This document shows positions 8,713 through 17,016 of a stretch of 64,000 bases of DNA, one piece after another. Below the pieces are notes generated by a model, which worked only from the letters and a program-made list of their open reading frames with translations, ran no database searches and was not told the origin of the DNA. Source of the DNA: Chara braunii (Eukaryota > Streptophyta > Charophyceae > Charales > Characeae); contig BFEA01000313.1 in NCBI GenBank assembly GCA_003427395.1, forward strand, positions 298,715-362,714, in the 5' to 3' direction. How positions within the stretch are numbered: position 1 is the stretch's first letter; every line of letters begins with the position of its first letter. A program made the translations under genes and the position numbers.

Positions 8713-9059
8713 TCCTTCATTGCTCTAGACGCCGGACCTTCCTGAAGTCCTGCCGCCAGCTCCGCCTCTCCCTCTATCTCCACTTCCGGCCAGTCGTCGC
8801 GAGTCTCAAACTCCCAACTAACTGATCTTGACGAAAAACTAGCTCTCATACCTGCCCGCGCCTGAGAGCAGCTCTCCCTTTTGCTCGTCGAAGATCCAAA
8901 CGGTGGCTGCTTCAAGGGCCTTGGCCTAGCCCTCCTTTGTTTCTCCCAACACAGGGTTAGGATCCTATAAAGCTCCGCTCTCACTCTATCCAGACTTGCT
9001 AGTTCACGGTCGCTAGGCTCACTCATGCCTGATGCTCCTTCGTCTGCAAGCAATAGCAA
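8655..9059 (-). CDS. Unrecognised ORF, possible N-terminal half of copy h
   Basis: 134 codons. An acidic/basic N-terminus (EPSDRELASLDRVRAELY) is followed by a basic Ser-rich middle and VSWEFETRDDWPEVEIEGEA. The W-centred strand followed by acidic residues sits where other copies have G-[VAD]-[FY]-[LIV]-W, and the next frame (8374-8712) supplies the downstream family motifs. I therefore suspect one gene split by a frameshift around 8655-8712. The match is too weak to assert. No known domain recognised. Confidence 0.3.
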   Translation of the reverse strand: MLLLADEGASGMSEPSDRELASLDRVRAELYRILTLCWEKQRRARPRPLKQPPFGSSTSKRESCSQARAGMRASFSSRSVSWEFETRDDWPEVEIEGEAELAAGLQEGPASRAMKECLVEIRRLALWKKRPLTT

Positions 9060-9121
9060 TACGTATGTGGTCCGAAGGGTAGGCCCTCCAATCTAGTCTC
9101 ACAGATCCTTCCAAGGTTTCC

Positions 9122-9595
9122 TCACGAGATCGTCGAGTCCTTCACGTTCTCGCCCCAACCCTCAAACGAGTAGCCCATATTATTCAGTCCGGACCAGTAG
9201 TTGTGGTTAGGGTTTAGGAGACACCACGTTAGGAGAGTGTGCAAGTCTGAATCAGTAAAGCGGAACTGACTTAGGATTTTTAACCTTCTTTCTACTGCCT
9301 TCTTAACAGTCTCAGTGGAAAAGAGCCTCTTGAAGATGAACATGGGTACCTCTACGGCATGGCTGGTGGCAAAAAATAGGACTTCCCCAAGCCCAACACA
9401 AGTCAGCTGGTATGCGATTTGACACCCCGTCGGTAGCTCTACCTCGTTAACTAGCTCTTTCAATCTGGTTTTCACAGCCTGCTCGTGCCAAAGAGGGTCC
9501 TGTCCCAACTTTAAGCTCAAAACCGCTTCGACGAGGCCTTCTTTTGAGAGGAAGACCTTCGCTTCCTCGATCAGGAGTTCACCTCCGCGACTCAT
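9122..9595 (-). CDS. Accessory family copy f
   Basis: 157 codons, uninterrupted. It shows AKVFLSKEGLVEAVLSLKLG, closely matching TIYLSQEAWVDYVIHWALG of copy a, then GQDPL, and a V-P-M-F-I-F-K-R-L block corresponding to L-P-S-Y-V-F-R-R-V in copy a. The Cys of LLTWC lies 43 residues from the V of V-P, the same spacing as L-P to Cys in copy a and in the unit A copy. The N-terminal G-x-F-x-W domain is missing, so this is either a naturally short member or a 5'-truncated one. It lies between copies b and h on the same strand. Function unknown. Confidence 0.6.
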   Translation of the reverse strand: MSRGGELLIEEAKVFLSKEGLVEAVLSLKLGQDPLWHEQAVKTRLKELVNEVELPTGCQIAYQLTCVGLGEVLFFATSHAVEVPMFIFKRLFSTETVKKAVERRLKILSQFRFTDSDLHTLLTWCLLNPNHNYWSGLNNMGYSFEGWGENVKDSTIS

Positions 9596-9775
9596 GGTCA
9601 GATGGACGAATGCCTTGCCATAGTATGTACGAGCTTCTTACCTTTCAACCCACTGCTCTCGAGGGACAACGACCACGCTTGATTTTGGGAGGGTGATCCG
9701 CCAGACTTGACCTTTCTCTTCTACAGGGTTTATAGAGGACCAACGCGTCACACAGATCCTTTTTATCATGTCCTC

Positions 9776-10459
9776 CTAAGAAGGCTCGTACCCCCTGTGG
9801 TTGGCGACTTGCTCTTCCCCAAACATGTAAGCGTAGGGGACGTCGGCGATGTGCGCCCTTACCCCCTCGAAATCCCTCAACCTCTCCAAAATCCCCAACA
9901 ATTCTCTTTCTCTTGGTACTCCTGAGTCAACACATCGGGTGTAAAGCCAGGACAAACCCAGAGCCCGGACCCCTGACCGATGGGCAGACCGAAGCACCTC
10001 TACCACCTTTTCTTTCGAATTTCGCAGGAGTGTTCATGTCAAAAAGTCGGGCAAGTCTACATGGAGTACCTTCGAGGCGCGGGGGACTTCCCCTGGTTCC
10101 GCGAACGACACCAACGTCCACGATCCGAAGGTCCCCTCTTCGTAATCTCTTACGACCAAGTCGTTAGCCACCTTCCTAGCGGATTCCGGATAGCTCGTGT
10201 GGACCTCCCAACCGGTGACCAAGCCTCTCCAAACCTTGGTCTACGACTCGTCGTTTAGGAAGACAGTCGCATATATCTCGAGGAACCTGCCGATATAATG
10301 CGGACTACTCCTCCGTACTCCTTCCTTCCACGTCAACCTACGCGCCCTAACCCACACGTAAGCGCCTTCTTTGATCACTTCCCCCTTCTCAACACTCATC
10401 CAATAGGGGGTCACGTGCGGATCACCCGGAATCAAGACCTCCCTTCCGCCGGCCTCCAC
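9776..10459 (-). pseudogene. Accessory family copy b, two in-frame stops
   Basis: Three pieces in one frame are separated only by a TAG at 10241-10243 and a TGA at 10034-10036. They read through as one protein of about 227 codons. Motifs in order are REVLIPGDPH, GAYVWVRARR (the G-x-[FY]-x-W element), YATVFLNDES, GWEVH, GEVPRAS and VDLPDFLT, then a helix block ending in SWLYTRCVD. From FLNDES to DLP the spacing is identical (71 positions, no gap) to YLSQEA to ILP in copy a. The protein is therefore a paralogue killed by two point mutations. Function unknown. Confidence 0.6.
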
Positions 10460-10749
10460 CGACTATACAGTCCCTCAGTTATTAATAACAGATTTCACCA
10501 TCTACCATGATAGCTTAAATACCCATTCATGACACCCCTTTGGGGTGAGTGAAAGGGTCTTTTCAAGGGCCCCTAGCCTCCTATAAATTCCCCAAAGTTT
10601 GCGTCGAGAAGGAATCCCGTGGTTAACACAATGAGTGTAGAGTAACTACAATGCTCCGAACTACAACCCTATCCTCCTGCCTCTATCTAAAATCCTTAAT
10701 ACCCTTTCCTCGTTTTCTATTAGGATCACAAAGCTCGATACTTTTATGG

Positions 10750-11135
10750 TCACAGGGTAGCCGGCTCGCGGCGTTTCACCCGTGCGGGCGAACCTCTCCC
10801 TCTCCTCGACGACAACCCCCACTCCTCGCAGGTCCCGATCAATCCACCTTTTCCTAACTTCCTTAGCTTCAGCAGGTCCAGTCCACCCCCTTGGCCTAGG
10901 ACCAGGGGCACTACAATCTTAGTCCACGACGCAGGTCTAACGAAGATTACGGAAGTGACTCTTTAATATAATGCCTCCTCCTCCACAACCTTCCCTCTCC
11001 TTCGCCCTTCTACTGATTCTATCCAGACAAAATCTCCCCCGCGGTGACCTCTCTGCCCTCTAATCTCCTCCAGTTCGGAACTTCTCCGTTTCCTGGAACC
11101 AAGACACGGATCCTTTGCCCTTCTAGTTCTGATTT
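10750..11135 (-). pseudogene. Accessory family copy e, frameshifted
   Basis: The conceptual translation, using more than one minus-strand frame, gives RIRVLVPGNGEVPNW, then GDFVWIESVEGRRRG, then a strand ending in EEEALY and a VRPASWTKIVVPLVLGQ block. GDFVWIES is nearly the same as GVFIWIES in the unit B copy and DIFVWIES in unit A. The rest of the C-terminal half is lost in frameshifts. It sits between copies a and b on the same strand. The 10460-10749 stretch beside it shows no reliable coding content. Confidence 0.45.
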
Positions 11136-11176
11136 TTCGAAGCTCCCGATATTTTTATTGAAGAAGACCATTCAGC

Positions 11177-11920
11177 CTAAAACAGGCTCTGCCGAGTCCC
11201 AAATACTCTCTGATATCTGTAATCCCTTCCCCCTTCACGATCCATCTCCGATTCCAAGACGATCCTTTTCCTGATTCGGTCAGCCCGGGCCCCGTACGAC
11301 ACCCGGTCATCCACACAGTACGTGAAGTACCAATGGAGGGATCTAAAGGACAACTTCCTCCTGGCCTCCCGCTCTATAGACCTTACCACCTTTTCATAGG
11401 CGGCCCCTTCCTTACAGACCCTCCTGAAAACATACGATGGAAGAATGGCCCGGACACAACCCGTAGCCCGCGGGTATTCCCCCTCTTGAGCACAAGTCAC
11501 CCGGAAGTGGATCGGGAGCCGGTGCTGAAGGGGCGCTTGCTTGAAAATTCGTCTCAAAATCGGTTTGGCGCAGATTTCCCAATGGTCCGTCTGAAGCCAC
11601 CCTAGAGCCCAATGAATGACGTAATCTACCCAAGCCTCTTGACTCAAGTAAATGGTCCCCTCGACGCGAACTTCAGCTCGTAGGGCTCTCCTACCGTTCC
11701 CGGGTCTGTTTCTGGTCCAACGATCTCCCTCCCAAATTCCTACAGCAAACCGAGCCCAAAGAAACACCCCTTTCTCAAGTTCAACACCCTTCTCGTGCCT
11801 GGCGAAGTACCTCTCGGTGCGACAGTCCAAGGGGACACTGAAACTCTCCCACTCCTCGTCGATATCCGCCCTTTTGATCTTAACCCAATCGTAATCCGTT
11901 CCCTCTACGATTCTAACCAT
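11177..11920 (-). CDS. Accessory family copy a, longest intact member
   Basis: 247 codons without interruption; use it as the reference for the family. The N-terminal half has SFSVPLDCRTERYF and KGVFLWARF. The middle has TIYLSQEAWVDYVIHWALGW and AKPILRRIF. The C-terminal half has PRATGCVRAILPSYVFRR and a basic helix block leading to SLHWYFTYCVDDRV. There is no signal peptide, transmembrane segment or recognised enzyme motif. Predicted secondary structure by eye is a beta-rich N-terminal part and a helical C-terminal part. The start of the next member, copy i, is only 3 bases away, so the ORFs are packed like parts of one polyprotein or a polycistronic transcript. I do not know the function. 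Confidence 0.65.
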   Translation of the reverse strand: MVRIVEGTDYDWVKIKRADIDEEWESFSVPLDCRTERYFARHEKGVELEKGVFLWARFAVGIWEGDRWTRNRPGNGRRALRAEVRVEGTIYLSQEAWVDYVIHWALGWLQTDHWEICAKPILRRIFKQAPLQHRLPIHFRVTCAQEGEYPRATGCVRAILPSYVFRRVCKEGAAYEKVVRSIEREARRKLSFRSLHWYFTYCVDDRVSYGARADRIRKRIVLESEMDREGGRDYRYQRVFGTRQSLF

Positions 11921-11923
11921 ACC

Positions 11924-12304
11924 CTACCTTTCTTCTTTGCCTGCCTGCATATGAACCACCTCCTCGATGATCGCCACCAATACTCTCCAATCGTCGGATC
12001 TGTCAAGATAGGCGTCAGGTATAACGGGCGCCGGATCCGAGCCTCGTGCGAAAGTTCGGTAGCCCAGCGCGTAGAAGTATCTGATTTCGTAACTTCCCAA
12101 TAACTCCCTTTTCAACCGCGACTGACCAACTGCTTCTTCCCAACCACGTAGAAAATCCTCCCCTTGATCCGACCCCTCCTCTACGTAGAGGGTTATATCA
12201 AAGTCCCCCGTCCACAAGAAAAAGGTGTAGCAGCACACGTCTATGTCTCCGTGACTGCCCACGCTGATGCCGGCCGGCTCAACCTCCAGAACTCTCAAGC
12301 TCAT
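11924..12304 (-). CDS. Accessory family copy i (short form)
   Basis: 126 codons. It is clearly a tandem duplicate of copy j: both share CYTF-[FR]-LWT-[GR]-DFD, YVEEG/YMEEG, RYFYALGYRT/KYFYALGYRT and P-A-P-[VI]-IPD-[AV]-YLD. Against copy a it keeps the F-[FL]-L-W element and the IPDAYL block in the place of ILPSYVF, with an ungapped alignment of about 27 residues around it. It lacks the C-terminal Cys block, so it is a shorter form. Acidic overall. Unrecognised function. Confidence 0.6.
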   Translation of the reverse strand: MSLRVLEVEPAGISVGSHGDIDVCCYTFFLWTGDFDITLYVEEGSDQGEDFLRGWEEAVGQSRLKRELLGSYEIRYFYALGYRTFARGSDPAPVIPDAYLDRSDDWRVLVAIIEEVVHMQAGKEER

Positions 12305-12325
12305 AGATCGGGATTCGTGCGAAAA

Positions 12326-12697
12326 CTACCCTCCGCCTGTTTGCCTTTGCACTACCCTTTTGATAATTGTCACCAACACTTTCCAGCCGTCCGATCCGTC
12401 AAGATAAACGTCTGGTATTATCGGCGCCGGTCGTCCGCCCGTGGCGTAGGTTCGGTAACCTAACGCATAAAAATACTTAAACCTGTACCCCTTTAGCGCT
12501 TCTCTTTCCAACCGCGAGTGACTGACTGCCTCTTCCCAACTACGGAGAAAATGTTTCCCTTGATCTTGCCCTTCCTCCATGTAAATGGCAACGTCGAAGT
12601 CCCTAGTCCAAAGGCGAAAGGTGTAACACCACAGGTCCACCTTCTCGTAACAACTCACACTGATACCTTCCAGCACTACCTCTAGGCTCATATGCAA
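12326..12697 (-). CDS. Accessory family copy j (short form, first of the array)
   Basis: 123 codons, roughly two thirds identical by eye to copy i next to it, with no large gap. Shared blocks are YEKVDLWCYTFRLWTRDFDV, EAVSHSRLERE and PAPIIPDVYLDGSDGW. It is the most PBS-proximal member of the array. The nucleotide sequence also stays similar to copy i at about 12326-12697 and 11924-12304, which points to a more recent duplication than among the other members. Function unknown. The start at 12697 is the first ATG; an upstream in-frame extension is short. Confidence 0.6.
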   Translation of the reverse strand: MHMSLEVVLEGISVSCYEKVDLWCYTFRLWTRDFDVAIYMEEGQDQGKHFLRSWEEAVSHSRLEREALKGYRFKYFYALGYRTYATGGRPAPIIPDVYLDGSDGWKVLVTIIKRVVQRQTGGG

Positions 12698-13114
12698 ACC
12701 CTAATCAAAGCTCTTCTTCCAGTCTTGGTTACACGAGAGACCACCCCTAACCTGCAAGGAGAAGATGCCTGTGAGCCCAGCAGGATCAAATGGACCTGTG
12801 AAGGAACGCCGTCTCACTCGGCTACCCTCCTGTCCTCCCCCGCTGAGAGGTCCTCCCACTTCCAAGCGTAGAGACTAGCCACAGGCACAAGTTATCCCCG
12901 AAGAGAGGTGGCAACCCCCCCTTTGGAGTCGGACCAAAGTCAGACACCAGTGCCTTATGTCCCCCACGGAACCGACACTTAGCCCTAATTTACCCTATCC
13001 GGTACCATGCCCCGACTCGTCCCACCTCGAACGTGGAATTACCCGGGTCCCAGGACTTTTATCGGCCTATCGATCATCAATCGCTAGCCTGTCTACCCCC
13101 CATGTGCTCCGCCT
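12698..13114. other. Spacer between the accessory array and the leader ORF
   Basis: About 400 bases with no coding frame I trust on either strand. It is pyrimidine-rich on the plus strand, and I see no repeat or RNA gene in it. Confidence 0.4.
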
Positions 13115-13714
13115 TCAATCGTGAACTCTTCCATCTCCGTTCCCTCCGTCCTTTTTCGCCGCCACCTCGCTCTCTTCTTTCTTTGAATCAAAATTTTCCT
13201 TATCGGGGGTCTCCAAAAAAGAGGGGAGGGATAGATTCAGCAAGGGAGTCTCTCGGGTGAGGCCTGTTAGGGTTTGTACCTCGAAGCCTTCAATATTCGT
13301 TATCGTAATCCCAGTAGAATCCGAGAAGTTGTCAAGGCACCGGTCCACCCAGGATCCGGCCTCCGAACCCTTCCCCATTACGCTCTCAAATTCCCAAACC
13401 TCGCCCCTTTGCGAACCCCCTTCTTGACTTGGCTCCCTGTGCTCTCTTCTTTCGACCTGTAGTGGGGAAATTTCTACTCTAGAGCCTGCCCTTTGGGCGA
13501 CACCCCTTTCTTCTGGACGTGAGACGACCCCTCCTACCAAACCCCTTCCTTCTCTCTCTGCTACTACGGGTCTTGCCGTTAGTCCCTGAGGGTCGAGGAC
13601 AATAGGCGAGGCCCTTTCCCCCGGAATTAAACCCCTTGGATCCCACACGAAAGGTATCCCTGGCCCCTCACGAACCCCCTCCTCTTCTCTCTCTTCAACT
13701 CTCACAATTTCCAC
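13115..13714 (-). CDS. Leader ORF of the minus-strand element
   Basis: 199 codons without a stop, the first long minus-strand frame after the PBS. It is Arg/Glu/Gly-rich (VEEREEEGVREG; REHREPSQEGG) with two imperfect internal repeats, PFVWDPRGLIPGERASPI and SPIVLDPQGLTARPVV, and a Ser/Thr-rich C-terminal half (SDSTGITITNIEG). It does not show the motifs of the accessory family. Elements such as Ogre also carry an ORF of unknown function upstream of gag; whether this is comparable cannot be judged from sequence alone. The biased composition lowers confidence that it is translated. Confidence 0.4.
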   Translation of the reverse strand: MEIVRVEEREEEGVREGPGIPFVWDPRGLIPGERASPIVLDPQGLTARPVVAEREGRGLVGGVVSRPEERGVAQRAGSRVEISPLQVERREHREPSQEGGSQRGEVWEFESVMGKGSEAGSWVDRCLDNFSDSTGITITNIEGFEVQTLTGLTRETPLLNLSLPSFLETPDKENFDSKKEESEVAAKKDGGNGDGRVHD

Positions 13715-13762
13715 CCCTCACGTAGACCCACTTATATTGTTGTCCTGCCCGATTTCCCCCTT

Positions 13763-14173
13763 TTGATTATTCTTCACCCTCATTCACACCAAGCAAGCAA
13801 GCGGCAAGCTCTTCCCCCTTTCATTTTACAAATTTCCCGAAATAAACACACCAAAAATATCACTACCCAGCAACGAACTGACCTGCTTTTTCCGAAAGTA
13901 GCAAGTGGGGCCGGCGCGGACCCGCAAAACAAGAGATTCCGACACCCCAAGTCCCAAGCACCCAAACAGCCCCCCGCCTCCTCCAAGGATGACGTGCCTG
14001 AACAACTTAGCCCAAAGGAGAACACAACGATTGTCGAAAGAGAAACGCCGAAGTCAAGAAAGCGAAAGTCGAGGCTGAAGACCAAAGGAAAAAGATCCCC
14101 TGAACTTAGTGCCGAGAGAAAAAAGTCGAAGCAGATTACCCAGATTACCAAAGAAGTGACTGTCGAAACTTAA
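13763..14173 (+). CDS. Antisense basic ORF near the PBS
   Basis: 136 codons on the strand opposite to gag-pol, within the 5' untranslated part of the element. The C-terminal half is strongly basic, with PKSRKRKSRLKTKGKRSPEL, which would read as a nuclear-localisation-type stretch. Antisense ORFs are known in some plant LTR elements. However, a pyrimidine-rich leader on the sense strand gives Lys/Arg-free antisense only by chance, and the 123-codon sense-strand frame overlapping it is hydrophobic and equally unproven. I see no promoter evidence. Confidence 0.25.
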   Translation: MIILHPHSHQASKRQALPPFILQISRNKHTKNITTQQRTDLLFPKVASGAGADPQNKRFRHPKSQAPKQPPASSKDDVPEQLSPKENTTIVERETPKSRKRKSRLKTKGKRSPELSAERKKSKQITQITKEVTVET

Positions 14174-14277
14174 TGCCAAAGTCCCAAACCAATACCGACG
14201 ATACTGCTGCCTGTCACGCTCGTTTCTCCTTAGTCCGCTGGGTCATGAGCCAACCGAGGCTGCGGGAGAAAAGCCCG

Positions 14278-14295
14278 TCCCCGACAACGACGCCA
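14278..14295 (-). promoter_or_regulatory. Primer-binding site, tRNA-Asp-like
   Basis: On the minus strand the site reads TGGCGTCGTTGTCGGGGA, 16 of 18 matches to the complement of the plant tRNA-Asp 3' end (TGGCGCCGTTGCCGGGGA). It starts four bases (AAAT) after the LTR end CCGACA. This fixes the 5' end of the internal region and the orientation of the element. Confidence 0.85.
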
Positions 14296-14559
14296 ATTTT
14301 GTCGGTCCTGGTCACGGTTTCATCCTATCAACACAGAATTCGATATATTCCACCTGTTGAATCGAGGAGCCCCTTCCGACTCCCCGGCTACGCCGAGGTT
14401 CACAGCCGACAGTCCTTATAGCTGAGAGCCCGGAAGCTCCTTCTTGGTGGCTGGTTGCGCTGGCCTTCCCCACAACTCAGATCCGACCCAGCCGCCCGGA
14501 ACAGGCTTATTCGCGTAAGCAAATTCAATCGCTTCGAGCTGACTCGTCGGCCAAGGAAA

Positions 14560-15235
14560 CTCTTTTCTGCCGATTTGTCAGGCAGACCTTTTCCCCACAA
14601 ACAGACCCAATTTGCCCAGAGTAGACTCAACAGTTCGGGACAGAAAACTCGTTTTTGGTGACTCAGCATACAACCCCTCTTTTCAATAGCTCTGGACCAG
14701 ACTCAATAGTTCGTGACAGAAACTCTTTCTTGGTGACTCGGTATGCAGACCCTTTTTTGCAACCAGTCCCGACAGCTCAGAACAAACTCAATAGTTCGTG
14801 ACAGAGACTCTGACTCGGCAAGCAGACCCTTTTTCGTAACCAGTCACAATAACTCACAACAAACCCGATGGTTCGGGACATAAACTCTTTCTCGGTGACT
14901 TATTATGCAGACCCTTTTTCGCAACCAGTCCCGACAGCTCAGAACAGACTGAATAGTTCGTGACAGAGACTCTGACTCGACAAGCAGACCCTTTTCCGTA
15001 ACCTGTCGCAATAACTCAGAACAAACCCGATGGTTCGGGACAAAAACTTTTTCTCGGTGACTCAGTATGCAGATCCTTTTTTCGCAACCAGTCCCGACAA
15101 CTCAGAATAAACTCAATAGTTTGTGACGACTCTGACTCGGCAAGCTGACCCTTTTTCGTAACCAACCGCAATAACTTAGAACAAACCCGATGGTCCGGGA
15201 CAGAAACTCTCCCCCTGCCGACTCTTCGCGTGGAC
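14560..15235. repeat. 162-bp tandem repeat built from two 81-bp halves
   Basis: The landmark TATGCAGA[CT]CC occurs at 14742, 14904 and 15066, an exact 162-base period. Within each period the sequence falls into two related halves of about 81 bases: one with AACCAGTCCCGACAGCTCAG and one with AACCAGTCACAATAACTCA. About four copies are present. Open frames across it are a by-product of the period, which is divisible by three. Confidence 0.85.
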
Positions 15236-15478
15236 GTTTTACCGAAATGGAACCGACTCCGCAATCAGCTCGAGACCTCTTTTTCACACGTGTACTCTTC
15301 CACGGACGACTGGTGGGTACCCCTGCTTCGTCGCCTAGAACTCAAAACCGGCATTGGAGTTCCGAGGTGGAAAAGACCAGGCAAGACGCCACCTAAACAG
15401 CCGCGATGTTTAAGTCACAGGTCGCCTAACGGGCCCAGTCTAGCGACCCGCAACCAGCGCCTTCTCTCTCTCCCTCAC

Positions 15479-15485
15479 TCCCTCT

Positions 15486-15536
<51 letters not shown>

Positions 15537-15537
15537 A
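15479..15537. repeat. (CT)n microsatellite
   Basis: Nearly pure CT/TC tract, with a few T interruptions, in the LTR of the minus-strand element. Confidence 0.95.
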
Positions 15538-15939
15538 CCCTTTCTGCTACAACCCTCCCCACTTTCGGGCGAGCCGACTGCTTGTCGTTACATCAACCAA
15601 ACAGCTAGTTTCAAAGGGCAGCAAACGAGGAAGCAAAAAAAGTGACTGAAGGAGGGTTCGTGATCCAGAGTTCACACTGGGGCAATGCCAACAGGCGCAC
15701 GTTAGCTTGAACAGCGACCCGAAGAGAGTCGCTCAAATTTCTGGAAGTCATCAGGTCGAGTCTGCCCGCAGCAGGTGAGTCCGTGTCGCTCCGCAATTTT
15801 GATATCGACACTGCTCCTGAAGTCGGGCAAAGTGCTCAACACTCTGAGAAATCCATGCGACAGTTAGGGACCACCCCTTCCTCTCCGCGGGTCCGATCAC
15901 CGGTGCACCTTGAGACCGGCAAGGTTGCTCCCCCCCTTT

Positions 15940-16422
15940 TTCTACCCTCTTCTCTCCCCCCCGGCTCTCTCTCTCTCTCTCTTACTCTCCCTCTCCCTCT
16001 TTCCCGTTCGTGCGCCGAAACTGCCACACGGTTTTCGAAATACTGACTGAATACTACTTCCTCTCGCGCAACTTCGCCCTCTGCCCGTCAGCGCAGCCGA
16101 CTGTTCACAAGATCGATCGTATGTAACTGTGACCACAGTCAGATGCACCCACTCTCCAGCCTCGAACGATCAAGCCCCCACTCACTCCCTCTCTCTCTCT
16201 CTCTCTATCTTTCTCTTACTTTCCCTCTCCCTCTCCCCCGTTCGTGCACCGACACCGCCACATGCGTTTTGAAATGCTGACTGACTACTACTTCTTCTCG
16301 TGTAGCTTCGCCCACTGTCCGTCAGCACAACCGACTGTTCACAATATCGAACGTACGTAACTGTGATCACGGTCAGATGCGCCCACTATTGAGCCTCGAA
16401 CGGTCAAGCCCTCAGTCACACC

Positions 16423-16514
<92 letters not shown>

Positions 16515-16539
16515 NNNNNNNNNNNNNNNNNNNNNNNNN

Positions 16540-16610
<71 letters not shown>

Positions 16611-17010
16611 TCTCTCTCTCTCTCCCTCTCTCTTACTCTCCATTTCCCTCTCTCCCTTTCGTGCGCCGACACCGCCACGTGCGTTTCAAAATGCGGACTG
16701 ACTACTTCATCTTCTCGTGTAGCTTCGCCCCCCGTCTGTAAGCACAACCGACTGTTCACAAGATCGAACGCACGTAACTGTGATCACGGTCAGATGCGCC
16801 CACTCTCGAGCCTCGAACGGTCAAATCCTCACTCACTCCCTCTCTCTCTCTCTTTTTTTTCTCTCTCTTTATCTCTCTTACTCTCCCTCTCCCTCTCTCC
16901 CGTTTGTGAGCCGACACCGCCACACTCGTTTCGAAATGCTGACTGAATACTACTTCCTCTCGTGCAACTTCGCTCTCCGCCCGTCAACTCAGCCGACTGG
17001 CGTTCTTCCC
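15940..17010. repeat. About 235-bp minisatellite with embedded CT tracts
   Basis: Four copies can be followed by the landmark CCGTTCGTGC (or CCCTTTCGTGCG, CCCGTTTGTGAG) near 16006, 16239, 16657 and 16902, each followed by ACTGACT-type and AACCGACTGTTCACAA blocks and ending in a CT tract. The base period is about 233-243, enlarged to about 415 in one unit by expansion of the CT tract that holds the gap. Confidence 0.8.
16411..16639. repeat. Expanded (CT)n tract with a 25-base gap of unknown sequence
   Basis: A CT microsatellite of more than 200 bases contains Ns at 16515-16539. The true length is unknown, since a run of exactly 25 Ns looks like a placeholder. Proteins read through it (poly Leu-Ser or Arg-Glu) are not real. 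Confidence 0.95.
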
Positions 17011-17012
17011 GC

Positions 17013-17016
17013 ACGG
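17013..17016 (+). other. Target site duplication, left copy (ACGG)
   Basis: ACGG immediately precedes TGTCGG at 17017 and recurs immediately after the right LTR end at 32272-32275. A four-base exact duplication is short, but it sits at both precise LTR ends. Confidence 0.6.

Larger units (their letters stand above)
1126..14299 (-). mobile_element. Internal region of a decayed Ty3/Gypsy retroelement carrying accessory ORFs
   Basis: Read on the minus strand the order is PBS (14278-14295), leader ORF (13714-13115), a run of related accessory ORFs (12697-7771), gag (about 7770-5582), spacer, protease, RT, RNase H and integrase (5450-1428). RT before RNase H before integrase is the Ty3/Gypsy order. 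About 6.5 kb of extra sequence between the PBS and gag is unusual. Many frames are interrupted, so the copy is old. The 3' LTR is absent because the element is cut near 1126 and joined to an unrelated LTR fragment. The 5' LTR starts at 14300. Confidence 0.85.
14300..17016 (-). repeat. 5' LTR of the minus-strand element, PBS-proximal part
   Basis: On the plus strand the LTR begins TGTCGG at 14300, the inverse of the CCGACA end next to the PBS. It is non-coding and dominated by two tandem-repeat blocks (14560-15235 and 15940-17010) and CT tracts. At 17016 it is interrupted by the family P element, and it probably resumes at 32276. The second LTR of this element is not in the window, so the outer end rests on inference. 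Confidence 0.65.

Noticed and set aside
13780-14151. 123-codon hydrophobic minus-strand frame in the leader
   Set aside because: Hydrophobic and Phe/Leu/Ser-rich composition follows from pyrimidine-rich sense sequence; no start context or motif.
16377-16946. Long Leu/Ser-repeat and Arg/Glu-repeat frames across the CT tract
   Set aside because: They are translations of a (CT)n microsatellite and of unknown bases; no gene.
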